In this document: piece after piece, positions 35,189 through 44,514 of the stretch
How positions within the stretch are numbered: the first letter of the stretch is position 1
How the letters are laid out: every line of letters begins with the position of its first letter
Assembly (NCBI RefSeq): GCF_003858655.1
Contig: NZ_RQXV01000006.1
Span: forward strand, 124,001-188,000
From: Amphritea balenae
GTDB lineage: Bacteria; Pseudomonadota; Gammaproteobacteria; Pseudomonadales; Balneatricaceae
Length of the DNA: 64,000 nt
Direction of reading: 5' to 3'
Program-made: the position numbers and the translations under genes
Notes under the pieces: generated by a model
What the model was told of the DNA's origin: nothing
What the model saw: only the letters and a program-made list of their open reading frames with translations
Databases searched by the model: none

Positions 35189-36391
35189 TTATTTAAAGTC
35201 ACATTCGGCCAGCATCGGGCCGAAGGCTTCTTCTCCAGGAATTACATTCTCAACCACAAACAGGTCATCATCGCCGTTACGCTCAGCAGCTGTTTTTATA
35301 CGCATCTGGTACATATCGTGGACCATTCGACCATCGTTACGCAGCTTTGCATTACGGGCAAAGAAGTCATCCGGCTTACTGGACTTCATCTGTGCCATCA
35401 CCGCATCTGAAGCATCAGTTCCGGCAACCTTGACGCTATTAAGATAATGCATTGTGGCAGAATAAACACCGGCATGAGCCATCGATGGGATACCGCCGTG
35501 AAGGCTCTTGAAGCGGGCTGACCATTGCCGTGTCGCATCGTCCATATCCCAGTAGAAACCCGTAGTGAGTTTCATTCCGCCGGCAATATCAGGATCCAGT
35601 GCTAGTGCGCTTTGAGTAAATACCAGCAGACCGGCAACATCCATGGTTTCAGTCAGGCCAAATTCTGCTGAGGTCTTCAGCGCGTTAATAAAGTCAGCGC
35701 CGGCGTTTGCCAGGGCGACAACATCGGCGCCGGAAGACTGTGCCTGCAGTACATAGGATGAGAAATCAGTGGTGCCCAGTGGCGCCCGAACGGCCCCTAC
35801 TACTTCACCTCCATTTGATTCGATTACCTTAGAAGCGACACCTTCAAGGGCGTGACCAAAAGCGTAATCGGCGGTAATAAAGAACCACTTTTTCTTCCCC
35901 GCATCGACCATAGGTTTAACGGTACCGTTTGCCAGGGCTACGACATTGTAGGTCCAGTGGGCGTTGTAGGGTGAGCAGGCTTTTGTGGTGAAAGCATGGG
36001 AAGCCGATGCGCCGATAAGGGCGATCTTTTTGTTGTCGGTTAACACTTTCGTTACCGCGCCAGTGACCGATGAAGCCACCAAACCGGTGACGGTATCAAC
36101 CTGCTCATCCTCAATCCACTGGCGTACTTTCGCGGAGCCAACATCGGGCTTGTTCTGATCGTCAGCGCTGACCAATTCGATCGGCTTACCCAGCACTGTT
36201 CCACCAAAATCTTCAACCGCCATCTGCGCCGCAATGACGCAGCCCGGGCCACAGATATCGGCGTAAACGCCACCCATATCACCTAATACGCCGATCTTGA
36301 CCACGTCGTCTGATATTGCACCGGCCTGAGCTGTGCTGGCGATAATGGCACTTATTGAGGCAGCTATTAGCTGGTTTTTTATTCTTAGCAT
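35189..36391 (-). CDS. ABC transporter substrate-binding protein (LivK/Peripla_BP_6 type)
   Basis: A 400-residue periplasmic receptor with signal peptide (cleavage near AQA-GAI) and a type I periplasmic fold: VKIGVLGDMGGVYADICGPG at the N-terminus and VTGLVASSVTGAVTKVL. No permease or ATPase genes lie nearby, so it must use components encoded elsewhere or serve as a sensor. Its operon-like neighbour upstream is an acyl-CoA ligase, which suggests an organic or aromatic acid as ligand. Confidence 0.9.
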   Translation of the reverse strand: MLRIKNQLIAASISAIIASTAQAGAISDDVVKIGVLGDMGGVYADICGPGCVIAAQMAVEDFGGTVLGKPIELVSADDQNKPDVGSAKVRQWIEDEQVDTVTGLVASSVTGAVTKVLTDNKKIALIGASASHAFTTKACSPYNAHWTYNVVALANGTVKPMVDAGKKKWFFITADYAFGHALEGVASKVIESNGGEVVGAVRAPLGTTDFSSYVLQAQSSGADVVALANAGADFINALKTSAEFGLTETMDVAGLLVFTQSALALDPDIAGGMKLTTGFYWDMDDATRQWSARFKSLHGGIPSMAHAGVYSATMHYLNSVKVAGTDASDAVMAQMKSSKPDDFFARNAKLRNDGRMVHDMYQMRIKTAAERNGDDDLFVVENVIPGEEAFGPMLAECDFK

Positions 36392-36430
36392 GTGTTACTC
36401 CTGCTTATCTTTCTTATTGTTGTGAAGGGG

Positions 36431-38014
36431 TTAAATCGACAGAGCCGCATTCAGTTGGGCTTCGTTATACTGCTCACGCAGGGCTCGCTTCAGTAGCTTG
36501 CCGGCCGTATTCTTGGGCAGAGCATCGGTAAAAATAAAGGACTTAGGGACTTTGAAAGGCGCCAGATGTTGCTGACAGTGCCGGACCAGTTCATCGCTGT
36601 CAGCGTCCTCGCCCGCTTTAAATACGATGACGGCGGTGATCGCTTCTATCCATCTTTCATGTGGCGTGCCAATCACTGCAACTTCGGCAACCGCTGGATG
36701 CAGATAAAGCGCTTCCTCGACATCACGACTGGCGACCAATACGCCGCCGGTATTTACCACATCTTTGATTCGATCAACGATATAGAGGTAGCCCTCTTCA
36801 TCGGCGTAGGCCAGGTCACCGGAGTGAAACCAGCCTCCACTAAAGGCTTCGGCGGTCTGCTCCGGTTTTTCCCAGTAACCAACCATCACATGGGGGGAAC
36901 GGTGGATAATTTCGCCCCGCTCGCCCACCGGACAATCCTGCATCGTCACCGGATCGACGATGCGGGTTTCCACCGACATTACCGGCTTTCCTATAGAAGC
37001 GAGTCTGCCTTCCTGTTCTTCCGGAGCCAGTACGGTGGCAATAGGTGCCATTTCGCTCTGGCCATAGCAGTTAAACAGCTGACAACCGGGCAGGCGTTGC
37101 TGCAGTTCAGCGACTATCGGCTCAGGCATAATCGAAGCACCGTAGTAAATGTTTACCAGCGAACTGAGATCGTGCAGATCGAAGCCATCATCTCTTAGTA
37201 AACCTATCCAGACGGTTGGTGGTGCGAAAACTGAGTTAAGCTTTTCATTGCTGATAGCCTCGAATACAAGCTGAGGCAGTGGTGCCTGCATAATATAGCT
37301 GGTGGCACCGATCATCAGTGCCGGCATAGTAAATACATGCATCTGGGCCGAGTGATATAGCGGTAGAGCGCAGAGTGAACGGTCATCGGAACTCAGGTAG
37401 AGGTGCTGAATACAGCTGTTATATTCAGCCATAAAACCTCTGTGAGTATGCATCGCTCCCTTGGGATGGGAGGTGGTGCCTGAGGTGTAGAGAATCTGAG
37501 CTAGGTCGGTCTCTTTCACTGTTACTGCAGGCGGCTGGTGGTCTGCGTTTGAGAGAGCTGTCTGTAGAATATCGGGGCTAGTTACTGATCTGCCCTGAGC
37601 CTGCAATGTGCCGCTGATGGTGACTGATGTGTCAGGTAGTATCGCGGCAACATTGTCGCTTAGATCTTCATCCATAAAGACGGCTACAGCGCCGGACTGT
37701 CCTAACAGATATAACAGCTCATCTTGCACTAGTGCAAAGTTGATAGGCACATGGATTATGCCGGCACGGGCGCAGGCAAGAAATAGTATCAGGTAGGCAT
37801 CTGAATTCTTGCCGTAAGCCGCCACCCTATCGCCCTGGTGCAACCCGCTCTGCAGTAGATAGTTTGCAACCCGATTGACTGATTGATCCAGCTGTTGATA
37901 AGTCCAGCGACGTTGTTGGAATATAACAGCCTCTTTATCTGCAAAGCGTTGAGCGGCGCGGCGTAAACCGTCGCCAATGGTGTTTAGCGTGGCAATTTCT
38001 ACTTCGGGTAGCAT
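36431..38014 (-). CDS. Acyl-CoA synthetase (AMP-forming)
   Basis: A 527-residue ANL-superfamily ligase. Motifs: P-loop YTSGTTSHPKGAMHTH (about residues 172-187), FNCYGQSEMAP (about 305), the hinge SGDLAYADEEGYLYIVDRIKD (about 398-418) and catalytic Lys in NTAGKLLKRALR near the end. It activates a carboxylic acid to its CoA thioester. With the SDR, acyl-CoA dehydrogenase and thiolase across the AraC gene it forms a plausible beta-oxidation-type route; chain length or ring type cannot be told from sequence alone. Confidence 0.92.
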   Translation of the reverse strand: MLPEVEIATLNTIGDGLRRAAQRFADKEAVIFQQRRWTYQQLDQSVNRVANYLLQSGLHQGDRVAAYGKNSDAYLILFLACARAGIIHVPINFALVQDELLYLLGQSGAVAVFMDEDLSDNVAAILPDTSVTISGTLQAQGRSVTSPDILQTALSNADHQPPAVTVKETDLAQILYTSGTTSHPKGAMHTHRGFMAEYNSCIQHLYLSSDDRSLCALPLYHSAQMHVFTMPALMIGATSYIMQAPLPQLVFEAISNEKLNSVFAPPTVWIGLLRDDGFDLHDLSSLVNIYYGASIMPEPIVAELQQRLPGCQLFNCYGQSEMAPIATVLAPEEQEGRLASIGKPVMSVETRIVDPVTMQDCPVGERGEIIHRSPHVMVGYWEKPEQTAEAFSGGWFHSGDLAYADEEGYLYIVDRIKDVVNTGGVLVASRDVEEALYLHPAVAEVAVIGTPHERWIEAITAVIVFKAGEDADSDELVRHCQQHLAPFKVPKSFIFTDALPKNTAGKLLKRALREQYNEAQLNAALSI

Positions 38015-38121
38015 GATCGTCAGCCTTCTTATTGTTGTTTTGCAATAAGAGTGTCTGCTGGATGCTTAAGAGACAATGATCAAACTGTCCAAAGCATTTG
38101 ATAAAAAAGGTCAGGAGCTGA

Positions 38122-39132
38122 TCAGGGCTCAACTTTACCGCTTTGATATGCACTGGGAGCGACGCCGGTCCAGCCTTTGAATGCCCGACAGAAGGCGGCT
38201 TGTTCGGTGAAACCAATGAGTTCGCTGGTTTCGGCTACGGTCAGGGATTCTTCGGTGAGCAAACGAATGGCAGTATCGCAGCGGATACGGTCCTTTATCT
38301 GCTGATAACTGACCCCTTCGTCTTTCAGTTTACGTCGCAGGGTGCGGGAGGTCATATGCAGGCAGCAGGCGACCTCCTCCAGAGCAGGTGCCTGTTCCAG
38401 CCCTTTATTGAGAATCAACCGTTGTACCTGAATACTCAGGCTATTGTTCTCACCTACCCGCCGAAGCACTTCTAGTGGAGACTGACGCAGAAAGCATTCT
38501 AGTTCCATCGGATCTCGTACCCGGGGCAGCGTCAGTTGTTTGCTACTGAAACTGAATCCTGAAGAGGGTTGACTGAACTGTAACTGTTCGCCAAACATCG
38601 GCGGGTACTCTTCATAGTGGGTTGGTGGCGGGTAATTAAAGCGGGTGCTGTGTATCGATAACTGAGAGTTAATCAGCCAGCTGCAGAAGCGTTGCCAAAT
38701 CAGCAGAACAAACTCCTGTAACAGATGGTCCGGATCAAATTCTGGTCGCCGCAGTGTAATACTGATATCCACCTGGTCAGCCTCGATGGTCATGGCAAAA
38801 TCGACCTCATTCTGCACAGCGTTATAGAAACGAATGCTTTGTTGCAACATCGCCCCCAGCGTTTTCAGTTGGAACAGAGATTCCATCATCAGCGCAAATA
38901 CACCGTTGTTACAAGGGTGTTCAGTGAGCCCCATGAACTCATCGCCGGTAGTTCGCCATACAGCCCTGATCAGATTAGCCAGCTGCACTTCGGTGATGCG
39001 CGCTTTAGGCTTGTGCATCAATTCGATAGGTATGGCTGCTTTATCCAGCAGGGGTTGAGGATCAAAGCCCTGTTGGATAACGCCATGCAGGCAAGCCTGA
39101 ATGTAGTGATTGGAGACCAGTTTCTTTTTCAT
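38122..39132 (-). CDS. AraC-family regulator of the acyl-CoA island
   Basis: A 336-residue regulator with an N-terminal arabinose-binding-like domain (about residues 15-200) and a C-terminal double helix-turn-helix (MTSRTLRRKLKDEGVSYQQIK, IGFTEQAAFCRAFKGWTG). It sits between the ligase/binding-protein genes and the divergent SDR operon and so probably controls one or both. Inducer unknown. Confidence 0.9.
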   Translation of the reverse strand: MKKKLVSNHYIQACLHGVIQQGFDPQPLLDKAAIPIELMHKPKARITEVQLANLIRAVWRTTGDEFMGLTEHPCNNGVFALMMESLFQLKTLGAMLQQSIRFYNAVQNEVDFAMTIEADQVDISITLRRPEFDPDHLLQEFVLLIWQRFCSWLINSQLSIHSTRFNYPPPTHYEEYPPMFGEQLQFSQPSSGFSFSSKQLTLPRVRDPMELECFLRQSPLEVLRRVGENNSLSIQVQRLILNKGLEQAPALEEVACCLHMTSRTLRRKLKDEGVSYQQIKDRIRCDTAIRLLTEESLTVAETSELIGFTEQAAFCRAFKGWTGVAPSAYQSGKVEP

Positions 39133-39197
39133 AATGAGTAGTGGTTTTCCCTAGTTCCAAAAGCATACCTTGTTGCACTGCCGGGTACAAAACGTAA

Positions 39198-39221
39198 TTG
39201 GAGGACATAGTTGGCGGACAT
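39198..39221. promoter_or_regulatory. Direct repeat in the AraC/SDR divergent region
   Basis: TTGGAGGACAT and TTGGCGGACAT are two 11-bp copies with one mismatch and a 13-bp period. AraC-type proteins bind direct repeats, so this could be part of the operator, although the spacing is shorter than the usual 21 bp. Confidence 0.4.
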
Positions 39222-39349
39222 CGTTGACAGGTATGGCTGGTCATTTCTATCAAATAAATTGTCTGTATCGATCATAGTCTCGCGAGCGCCTGACAGCTGA
39301 TACTGATCTGACAATAACGATAAGAGAAGCTATAGGAGTCCGATTATCT

Positions 39350-40111
39350 ATGAATATCGCGAATAAAGTAGCTGTCGTCAGTGGTGGCGCATCCGGCCTT
39401 GGGCTCGCAACCAGTCTGCGCCTGATTAATGAAGGTGCAGCAGTGATAGTGCTGGATCTGAACGATGATGCAGGACAGACACTGATGGCGCAGTACCCGC
39501 AGCAGGTACGTTTTTATCAGGTTGATGTAACCGATGCGACGGCAGTTGAACAAGCAATCAGCGAAGCCGTTGATCAACTTGGCCGGCTGGATTTCTGTGT
39601 TAACTGCGCGGGTATTGTTGCTGCCGGGCGTGTGCTGGGCCGTGAGGGGGCAATGCCCCTGCAGCAGTTTAGCACTGCGATCAATATCAACCTCAACGGT
39701 ACTTTTAATGTATTACGGGTTGCTGCTGAGAAAATGGCAGCTAAAGAGAATGGCACGGAGAAGGGTGTGATTATCAATACAGCATCGGTTGCTGCGTTTG
39801 ATGGTCAGTCCGGGCAGGCCGCTTACAGTGCCAGCAAGGCTGCTATTGCGGGTATGACCCTGCCACTGGCCCGTGATCTGGCGCCGCATAATATCCGTGT
39901 TATGACTATCGCTCCGGGGCTGTTTGATACGCCGATGATGAAGTCGCTGCCGGAAAAAGTTCGGGAACCTCTGATCGAGATGGTTCAGAGTCCAAAACGC
40001 TTTGGCCTGCCAGAAGAGTTTGCCGATCTGTGCTGCCACATTATCAATAACCCCTATCTCAATGCTGAGGTGATCCGGCTCGATGCTGGTATCCGGATGG
40101 AACCTAAGTGA
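39350..40111 (+). CDS. SDR-family 3-hydroxyacyl-CoA dehydrogenase
   Basis: A 253-residue short-chain dehydrogenase. Cofactor motif VVSGGASGLGLATSLRL (residues 8-24), NCAG (about 85), catalytic Ser and YSASK (about 160-164). The sequence style, including NGTEKGVIINTASVAAFDGQ, is like the HSD17B10/3-hydroxyacyl-CoA dehydrogenase type-2 group. It probably does the NAD-dependent oxidation of a 3-hydroxyacyl-CoA. First gene of a three-gene operon. Confidence 0.9.
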   Translation: MNIANKVAVVSGGASGLGLATSLRLINEGAAVIVLDLNDDAGQTLMAQYPQQVRFYQVDVTDATAVEQAISEAVDQLGRLDFCVNCAGIVAAGRVLGREGAMPLQQFSTAININLNGTFNVLRVAAEKMAAKENGTEKGVIINTASVAAFDGQSGQAAYSASKAAIAGMTLPLARDLAPHNIRVMTIAPGLFDTPMMKSLPEKVREPLIEMVQSPKRFGLPEEFADLCCHIINNPYLNAEVIRLDAGIRMEPK

Positions 40112-40122
40112 GGCCGTTGATA

Positions 40123-41274
40123 ATGAACTCTGTAAATACTGATACTGCTGAACTAGAACTGTTCCGGGATATGACCCGTCGGGCACTTAAGCAGGAAGTA
40201 ACGCCTTATTTCGAAGCCTGGGAAGCTGCCGGCATTATGCCCCGTGAGATCTGGTATACCCTGGGGCAGGCCGGCATGCTTTGTGTCGATCTGCCTGAAC
40301 AGTATTGCGCTGCCGGAGCCTCGTTTGAGGTGTCTCAGCTTGTACTGGGCGAGATGGCCCGGATGGGATACGGCGGACTCGCCAGCAGCTTTAATATCCA
40401 TTCCAATATCGTAGCGCCCTATATTCTGCACCAGGGTACTGAAGCCCAGAAGCAACAATGGCTGCCGGGTATGGTCAGTGGTGATGTGGTGGGCGCAATC
40501 GCTATGACTGAACCGGGTACAGGTAGTGATCTTGCTGCACTGCGTACCAGTGCCGTGCGTGATGGTGACGAATGGGTACTAAACGGCTCGAAGATATTTA
40601 TCACCAACGGCTTGCAGGCCGATCTGGTGATTGTCTGTGCCTCTACCGATCCGTCGGCAGGATCAAAAGGGATATCTCTGTTTCTGGTGGATACCTCGCT
40701 GCCCGGATTTTCCCGTGGCAAAGGGATCAGCAAGATAGGTCAGCACAGCAGCGATACCGCTGAACTGTTTTTCGATAACCTGCGACTCCCGGCCGATGCT
40801 TTGCTGGGGGAGGAAAACCGGGGCTTTTTCTACCTGATGGAAGAGTTGCCAAGAGAACGTTTAGGCTGTGCAACACAGGCCATATATGCCACCGATGGTG
40901 CTCTGGAGCTGACGCTGGATTATGTACAGCAACGCAGGGCCTTTGGTCAGGCAATAGGAAGCTTCCAGAACACTCGCTTTAAGCTGGCCGAGGTGAAAAC
41001 CCAGCTGGAGTTGTGCAGGGCTTACTACCGGCAATGCATGGACAAGTATATTGCAGCCACTATGACCGTTGAGGAAGCTGCGCTGCTTAAGCTCAGCTCC
41101 ACTGAGATGCAATGTCAGGCTGCAGATCAGTGCCTGCAATTGTTTGGCGGTTATGGTTATACCACCGAATATCCTATCTCCCGGTTCTATGTTGATGCCA
41201 GGGTTCAGACCATCTATGCCGGTACTTCGGAGATCATGAAAGAGATGATCGCCCGCCCGATGCTGGGTCGCTAA
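40123..41274 (+). CDS. Acyl-CoA dehydrogenase
   Basis: A 383-residue FAD enzyme that introduces a 2,3-double bond into acyl-CoA. Family signatures AMTEPGTGSDLAALRT (about residues 130-145) and QLFGGYGYTTEYPISRFYVDAR near the end, with YAGTSEIMKEMIARPM closing. The catalytic base, normally a Glu in this family, is probably the Glu of AGTSEI. ATG 40123 has a normal N-terminus. Second gene of the operon. Confidence 0.93.
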   Translation: MNSVNTDTAELELFRDMTRRALKQEVTPYFEAWEAAGIMPREIWYTLGQAGMLCVDLPEQYCAAGASFEVSQLVLGEMARMGYGGLASSFNIHSNIVAPYILHQGTEAQKQQWLPGMVSGDVVGAIAMTEPGTGSDLAALRTSAVRDGDEWVLNGSKIFITNGLQADLVIVCASTDPSAGSKGISLFLVDTSLPGFSRGKGISKIGQHSSDTAELFFDNLRLPADALLGEENRGFFYLMEELPRERLGCATQAIYATDGALELTLDYVQQRRAFGQAIGSFQNTRFKLAEVKTQLELCRAYYRQCMDKYIAATMTVEEAALLKLSSTEMQCQAADQCLQLFGGYGYTTEYPISRFYVDARVQTIYAGTSEIMKEMIARPMLGR

Positions 41275-41299
41275 CCGGAATTAACAGGGAATACAGATT

Positions 41300-42484
41300 A
41301 TGAAATTAAGCGATGTAGTTATTATTGATGGGGCCCGGACCGCCATTGGCTCGTTTGGCGGTAGCCTTGCTGGTCTTTCTCCGGCGGAACTGGGGACAGC
41401 AGCAGCCACCGAAGCGATCCGTCGTTCAGCGATTCCGGCGATGGATATTGACCATGCAGTCTTTGGCCATATCATCACCACCGCGCCGCAGGATGCATAC
41501 CTGTCACGGCATATTGCGCTGAATGCCGGACTGCCTGACTCTTCAGCCGCTCTGAACGTTAATCGTCTCTGTGGTTCATCGGTACAGTCGGTTATCAGCG
41601 CAGCTCAGTTGCTGGTGATGGGCGATAGTAAGATCGCTTTGGCTGGCGGTGCTGAGAGTATGAGTCGTGGCGCCTACCTGTTACCGGATGCCCGTAACGG
41701 TGCCCGGATGGGAGATAGTAAAGTGGTGGATATGACGTTGGGTATTCTCAGCGATCCGTTCGGTAGTGGTCATATGGGTATCACTGCCGAAAATGTGGCG
41801 GCACAGCAGGGCTATCAGCGTGAAGAGCTGGATGCGTTTGCAGAGCTGAGCCATCGCCGGGCGTGTCACGCGATTGAACAAGGTTATTTCCGCGATCAGA
41901 TCGTCCCGGTAACTGTAAAACGAGGCAGAAAGGAGTTCGTCTTTAATACCGATGAACATCCCCGCTCAGAAACAACCAAAGCGAGTCTGGCCCGGTTACG
42001 CCCCGCTTTTAAACGGGATGGTATCGTCACAGCTGGGAATGCATCCGGGCTGAATGATGGTGCCGCGGCGATGGTGCTGACCACCCGACAGGAAGCAGAG
42101 CAAAGAGGGCTGAAACCCCGCTGTCGTCTTCTCAGTTATGCCTTTGCCGGAGTTGCACCGGAACTGATGGGGTTGGGTCCGGTACCAGCGGTGAAACAGG
42201 CGTTGCAGAGTGCTGGTTTACGAATGCAGGATATAGATGTAATTGAATCCAACGAAGCATTTGCAGCTCAGGCGATGGCAGTCACTGACCTGCTTGAAAT
42301 ACCTGTGGATAAAGTGAATCCGAATGGTGGTGCGGTGGCATTGGGCCATCCTGTTGGAGCGACTGGCTCCATTATTATTGTGAAGACCATGGCGGAGCTG
42401 GATCGAATCGAAGGGCGTTATGGCCTGATCACCATGTGCATTGGCGGTGGCCAGGGAATTGCTTTGATTATTGAACGGTTATAA
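41300..42484 (+). CDS. Acetyl-CoA acetyltransferase (thiolase)
   Basis: A 394-residue thiolase. The nucleophilic Cys is in LNVNRLCGSSVQS (about residue 90), the His in NPNGGAVALGHPVGATG and the second Cys in MCIGGGQGIA. It cleaves 3-ketoacyl-CoA with CoA, or condenses two acetyl-CoA. As last gene after the dehydrogenases it would complete the beta-oxidation sequence; no enoyl-CoA hydratase is encoded here. Confidence 0.95.
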   Translation: MKLSDVVIIDGARTAIGSFGGSLAGLSPAELGTAAATEAIRRSAIPAMDIDHAVFGHIITTAPQDAYLSRHIALNAGLPDSSAALNVNRLCGSSVQSVISAAQLLVMGDSKIALAGGAESMSRGAYLLPDARNGARMGDSKVVDMTLGILSDPFGSGHMGITAENVAAQQGYQREELDAFAELSHRRACHAIEQGYFRDQIVPVTVKRGRKEFVFNTDEHPRSETTKASLARLRPAFKRDGIVTAGNASGLNDGAAAMVLTTRQEAEQRGLKPRCRLLSYAFAGVAPELMGLGPVPAVKQALQSAGLRMQDIDVIESNEAFAAQAMAVTDLLEIPVDKVNPNGGAVALGHPVGATGSIIIVKTMAELDRIEGRYGLITMCIGGGQGIALIIERL

Positions 42485-42500
42485 TGCGGTAATCTGAAAG

Positions 42501-42527
42501 AAACAGGCCGCTTACGCGGCCTGTTTG
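42501..42527. terminator. Terminator of the SDR/ACAD/thiolase operon
   Basis: AAACAGGCCGC-TTAC-GCGGCCTGTTT, a perfect 11-bp stem; symmetrical, so it may also act on the convergent gene at 42557. Confidence 0.85.
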
Positions 42528-42556
42528 GTCGTTAAAGTGCTTTTTTAATGGACTTT

Positions 42557-43216
42557 TTAAAGGACTCGCTCTAGAAACTGATAATCACCCTCAGTTTTCA
42601 GAGTGATGGTAATCTCCTTATCGGTACGATTGCGCCAGAACCAGCCGTGCACACCGTCAAAGGCTGCCACCAGAACACCGTTGTCTTCAGGTTGAAAACG
42701 GCCCTTTCCGTAACCGTGATAGAAACCTTTTGGCGCATTAAACGGATCGCCATGGGTATCGTAGTTGACCTTGCCACCGTTGGCACTCCAGCTGTAGTTA
42801 ACTTTGGCGCCCTTTATCATCTCCAGCTTGATCTCGGCCGGCTGGCCCGGCATCAGACGGAAACTGATTTCGTGGGTCAGTCCTTTTTTCTTCTCCTGCG
42901 TTACAGGTTTAGCGATTGTTTCAGCTACAACAGGGGCTTCAATCTGTGCCGCTGGCTCGACCTTAGCATCAGGCGCTGCTGCCAGGGCCATTGCGTCTTT
43001 TTCCGCTTCTTCAGCCAGTTGTTCCTTAATCTCACCCATCTGAGTCAAGCCTAACATCCGGCCAATACCGGTCGGATCGATGGCGTACTCTGCCGGCATT
43101 ACCACGGTGATTAATAAAACGATGGCCATAACCAGGGCGATCAGGGTGGAACGGATCAGTTGTCCGGATGTTGGCAACTGCTGTGTATCTGAGATATTTG
43201 CGTTATACATTGTCAT
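42557..43216 (-). CDS. Single-pass membrane-anchored protein beside HupE
   Basis: A 219-residue protein with one membrane helix (about residues 22-42), a charged Ala/Glu linker (65-110) and a globular C-terminal domain starting LTHEISFRLMPGQPAEIKLEM. Conserved-looking residues include SANGGKVNYDTHGDPF and HGWFWRNR. Such proteins are usually named transmembrane anchor protein and commonly follow hupE-like genes; function is unknown. It starts 6 bp after the hupE stop. Confidence 0.78.
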   Translation of the reverse strand: MTMYNANISDTQQLPTSGQLIRSTLIALVMAIVLLITVVMPAEYAIDPTGIGRMLGLTQMGEIKEQLAEEAEKDAMALAAAPDAKVEPAAQIEAPVVAETIAKPVTQEKKKGLTHEISFRLMPGQPAEIKLEMIKGAKVNYSWSANGGKVNYDTHGDPFNAPKGFYHGYGKGRFQPEDNGVLVAAFDGVHGWFWRNRTDKEITITLKTEGDYQFLERVL

Positions 43217-43222
43217 TTATCC

Positions 43223-43957
43223 TTAAGCAGAGAGAGCCAGACCAGTGATCTGGTAGCCCATCAGCAGAAAGCCGAGGCTCATCATCAATACATTGGCGCT
43301 ATAAGCGTGACGGAAGAACCCACCGGAGCGACGCCAGTAACCCATGCCGATCAGAATCAGGCTGAGGGCCAGCAACTGGCCGATCTCTACGCCAACATTG
43401 AAGGCGATCAGATTAGCTAGCAGGCCATCCGGTGAGATCTCAAAGTCCTGTATCTTAGTGGCCAGGCCAAAGCCATGGATCAGGCCAAACAGCAGGGTCG
43501 CTATTTTGGTATTGGGTTGTACGCCGAACCAGCGTCGGAAGGCCCCCAGGTTATCAAGCGCCTTATATACCACCGAAAAACCGATGATGGCATCGACGAT
43601 ATAAGCGCTGACACTGATATTGTTCAGCACCCCAAACAGCAGGGTGACTGAATGGCCGACTGCAAACAGCGTGACGTAGAGCCCGACATCTTTCAGCCGG
43701 TAGAGGAAGAATATCACCCCGAACAGGAACAGCAGGTGATCGTAACCGGTCACCATATGCTTAGCGCCGAGATAGATAAACGGCAGTAATAGTGTGCCGC
43801 TGCTCTCCTGGATAAAGCCCTTATCGCCCTGGGCAACCCCGTGGGCAAAAGCAGAATCCAGCCCAGCGACAAATAACATCAATGTGATGGATAAAAGTAA
43901 AAACAGACGTCGATGGCGCAGGTCGTCGCGCCAGACGTTACAAACGTTTGGAAACAT
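43223..43957 (-). CDS. HupE/UreJ family membrane protein
   Basis: A 244-residue protein with a signal-like N-terminus followed by FAHGVAQG, then six to seven membrane helices. HupE/UreJ_2 features include the helix ending GYDHLLFLFG (His in the membrane), VGHSVTLLFGV and FGLIHGFGLA. HupE proteins take up nickel or related divalent metals, but this subfamily often occurs without hydrogenase or urease, as here, so the metal is uncertain. Partners are the anchor protein and the His-rich peptide. Confidence 0.87.
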   Translation of the reverse strand: MFPNVCNVWRDDLRHRRLFLLLSITLMLFVAGLDSAFAHGVAQGDKGFIQESSGTLLLPFIYLGAKHMVTGYDHLLFLFGVIFFLYRLKDVGLYVTLFAVGHSVTLLFGVLNNISVSAYIVDAIIGFSVVYKALDNLGAFRRWFGVQPNTKIATLLFGLIHGFGLATKIQDFEISPDGLLANLIAFNVGVEIGQLLALSLILIGMGYWRRSGGFFRHAYSANVLMMSLGFLLMGYQITGLALSA

Positions 43958-44009
43958 AAAAATAGCCCTTGTTTAAAAAATGGCGTTGTAAAAGGAGTGG
44001 ATTAAACCG

Positions 44010-44345
44010 TTAAGCCATTAAACGGGGAGGGCGTTCGATACGATAAAGCGGTTCAATGGGAGGGTGAAACAGATAATTGTCGGTTTGTTCGGTTTTCGGA
44101 GTCTGTATGGTTGGACCGTTGCCGGAAGATAACTGAGGCGTATCATGCACATGATCCGGCGCCTGTTGCAGGTGTTGGTGGTAGATTCCTGCGGTTTGAT
44201 GGAATGATTGCTCTGCGTGGGAGTGTGAAGTATCAACCTCCAGACCATGAACGACAGCCGTCAGGCTGGACAAGTGTCCACCTTGGGTAAACAGCATTGC
44301 CAGTAGTAATAGCAGGCTGGTTTTATGTCGAAAAAGTCTGTTCAT
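44010..44345 (-). CDS. Exported His-rich small protein with PPRL tail
   Basis: A 111-residue protein with a signal peptide (residues 1-30). The mature part has many His residues (SHSHAEQSFHQ, IYHQHLQQAPDHVHD), a low-complexity linker and a proline tail FHPPIEPLYRIERPPRLMA. It lies 52 bp upstream of hupE in the same direction and probably binds the same metal in the periplasm. Its architecture parallels the Cys/Met-rich peptide at 20825. No named family recognised with confidence. Confidence 0.7.
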   Translation of the reverse strand: MNRLFRHKTSLLLLLAMLFTQGGHLSSLTAVVHGLEVDTSHSHAEQSFHQTAGIYHQHLQQAPDHVHDTPQLSSGNGPTIQTPKTEQTDNYLFHPPIEPLYRIERPPRLMA

Positions 44346-44399
44346 CGGACTCAGTATTTCAGTTTATAAGGGTACCGCTTGCAGCCTATAACAGGTCAC

Positions 44400-44432
44400 A
44401 ATTGCTTACAATTTAACCAGTGCTAAAGCACT
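44400..44432. promoter_or_regulatory. Two palindromes upstream of the His-rich/HupE operon
   Basis: AATTG-CTTA-CAATT (44400-44413) and AGTGCT-AA-AGCACT (44419-44432) lie 55-87 bp upstream of the His-rich gene. Either may be an operator. Neither matches the Zur box at 1483. Confidence 0.4.
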
Positions 44433-44514
44433 AGCGCTGATGCGACAAAACGGAACTAAGGTACGACTCGGAAATGGCGCGGGAGTTCACCGCTTGGGTA
44501 ATTTAATTTGATTA

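Noticed and set aside
36566-37198. 210-residue open frame antisense to the acyl-CoA ligase
   Set aside because: Composition is atypical for a protein, and the opposite strand carries clear ANL ligase motifs.
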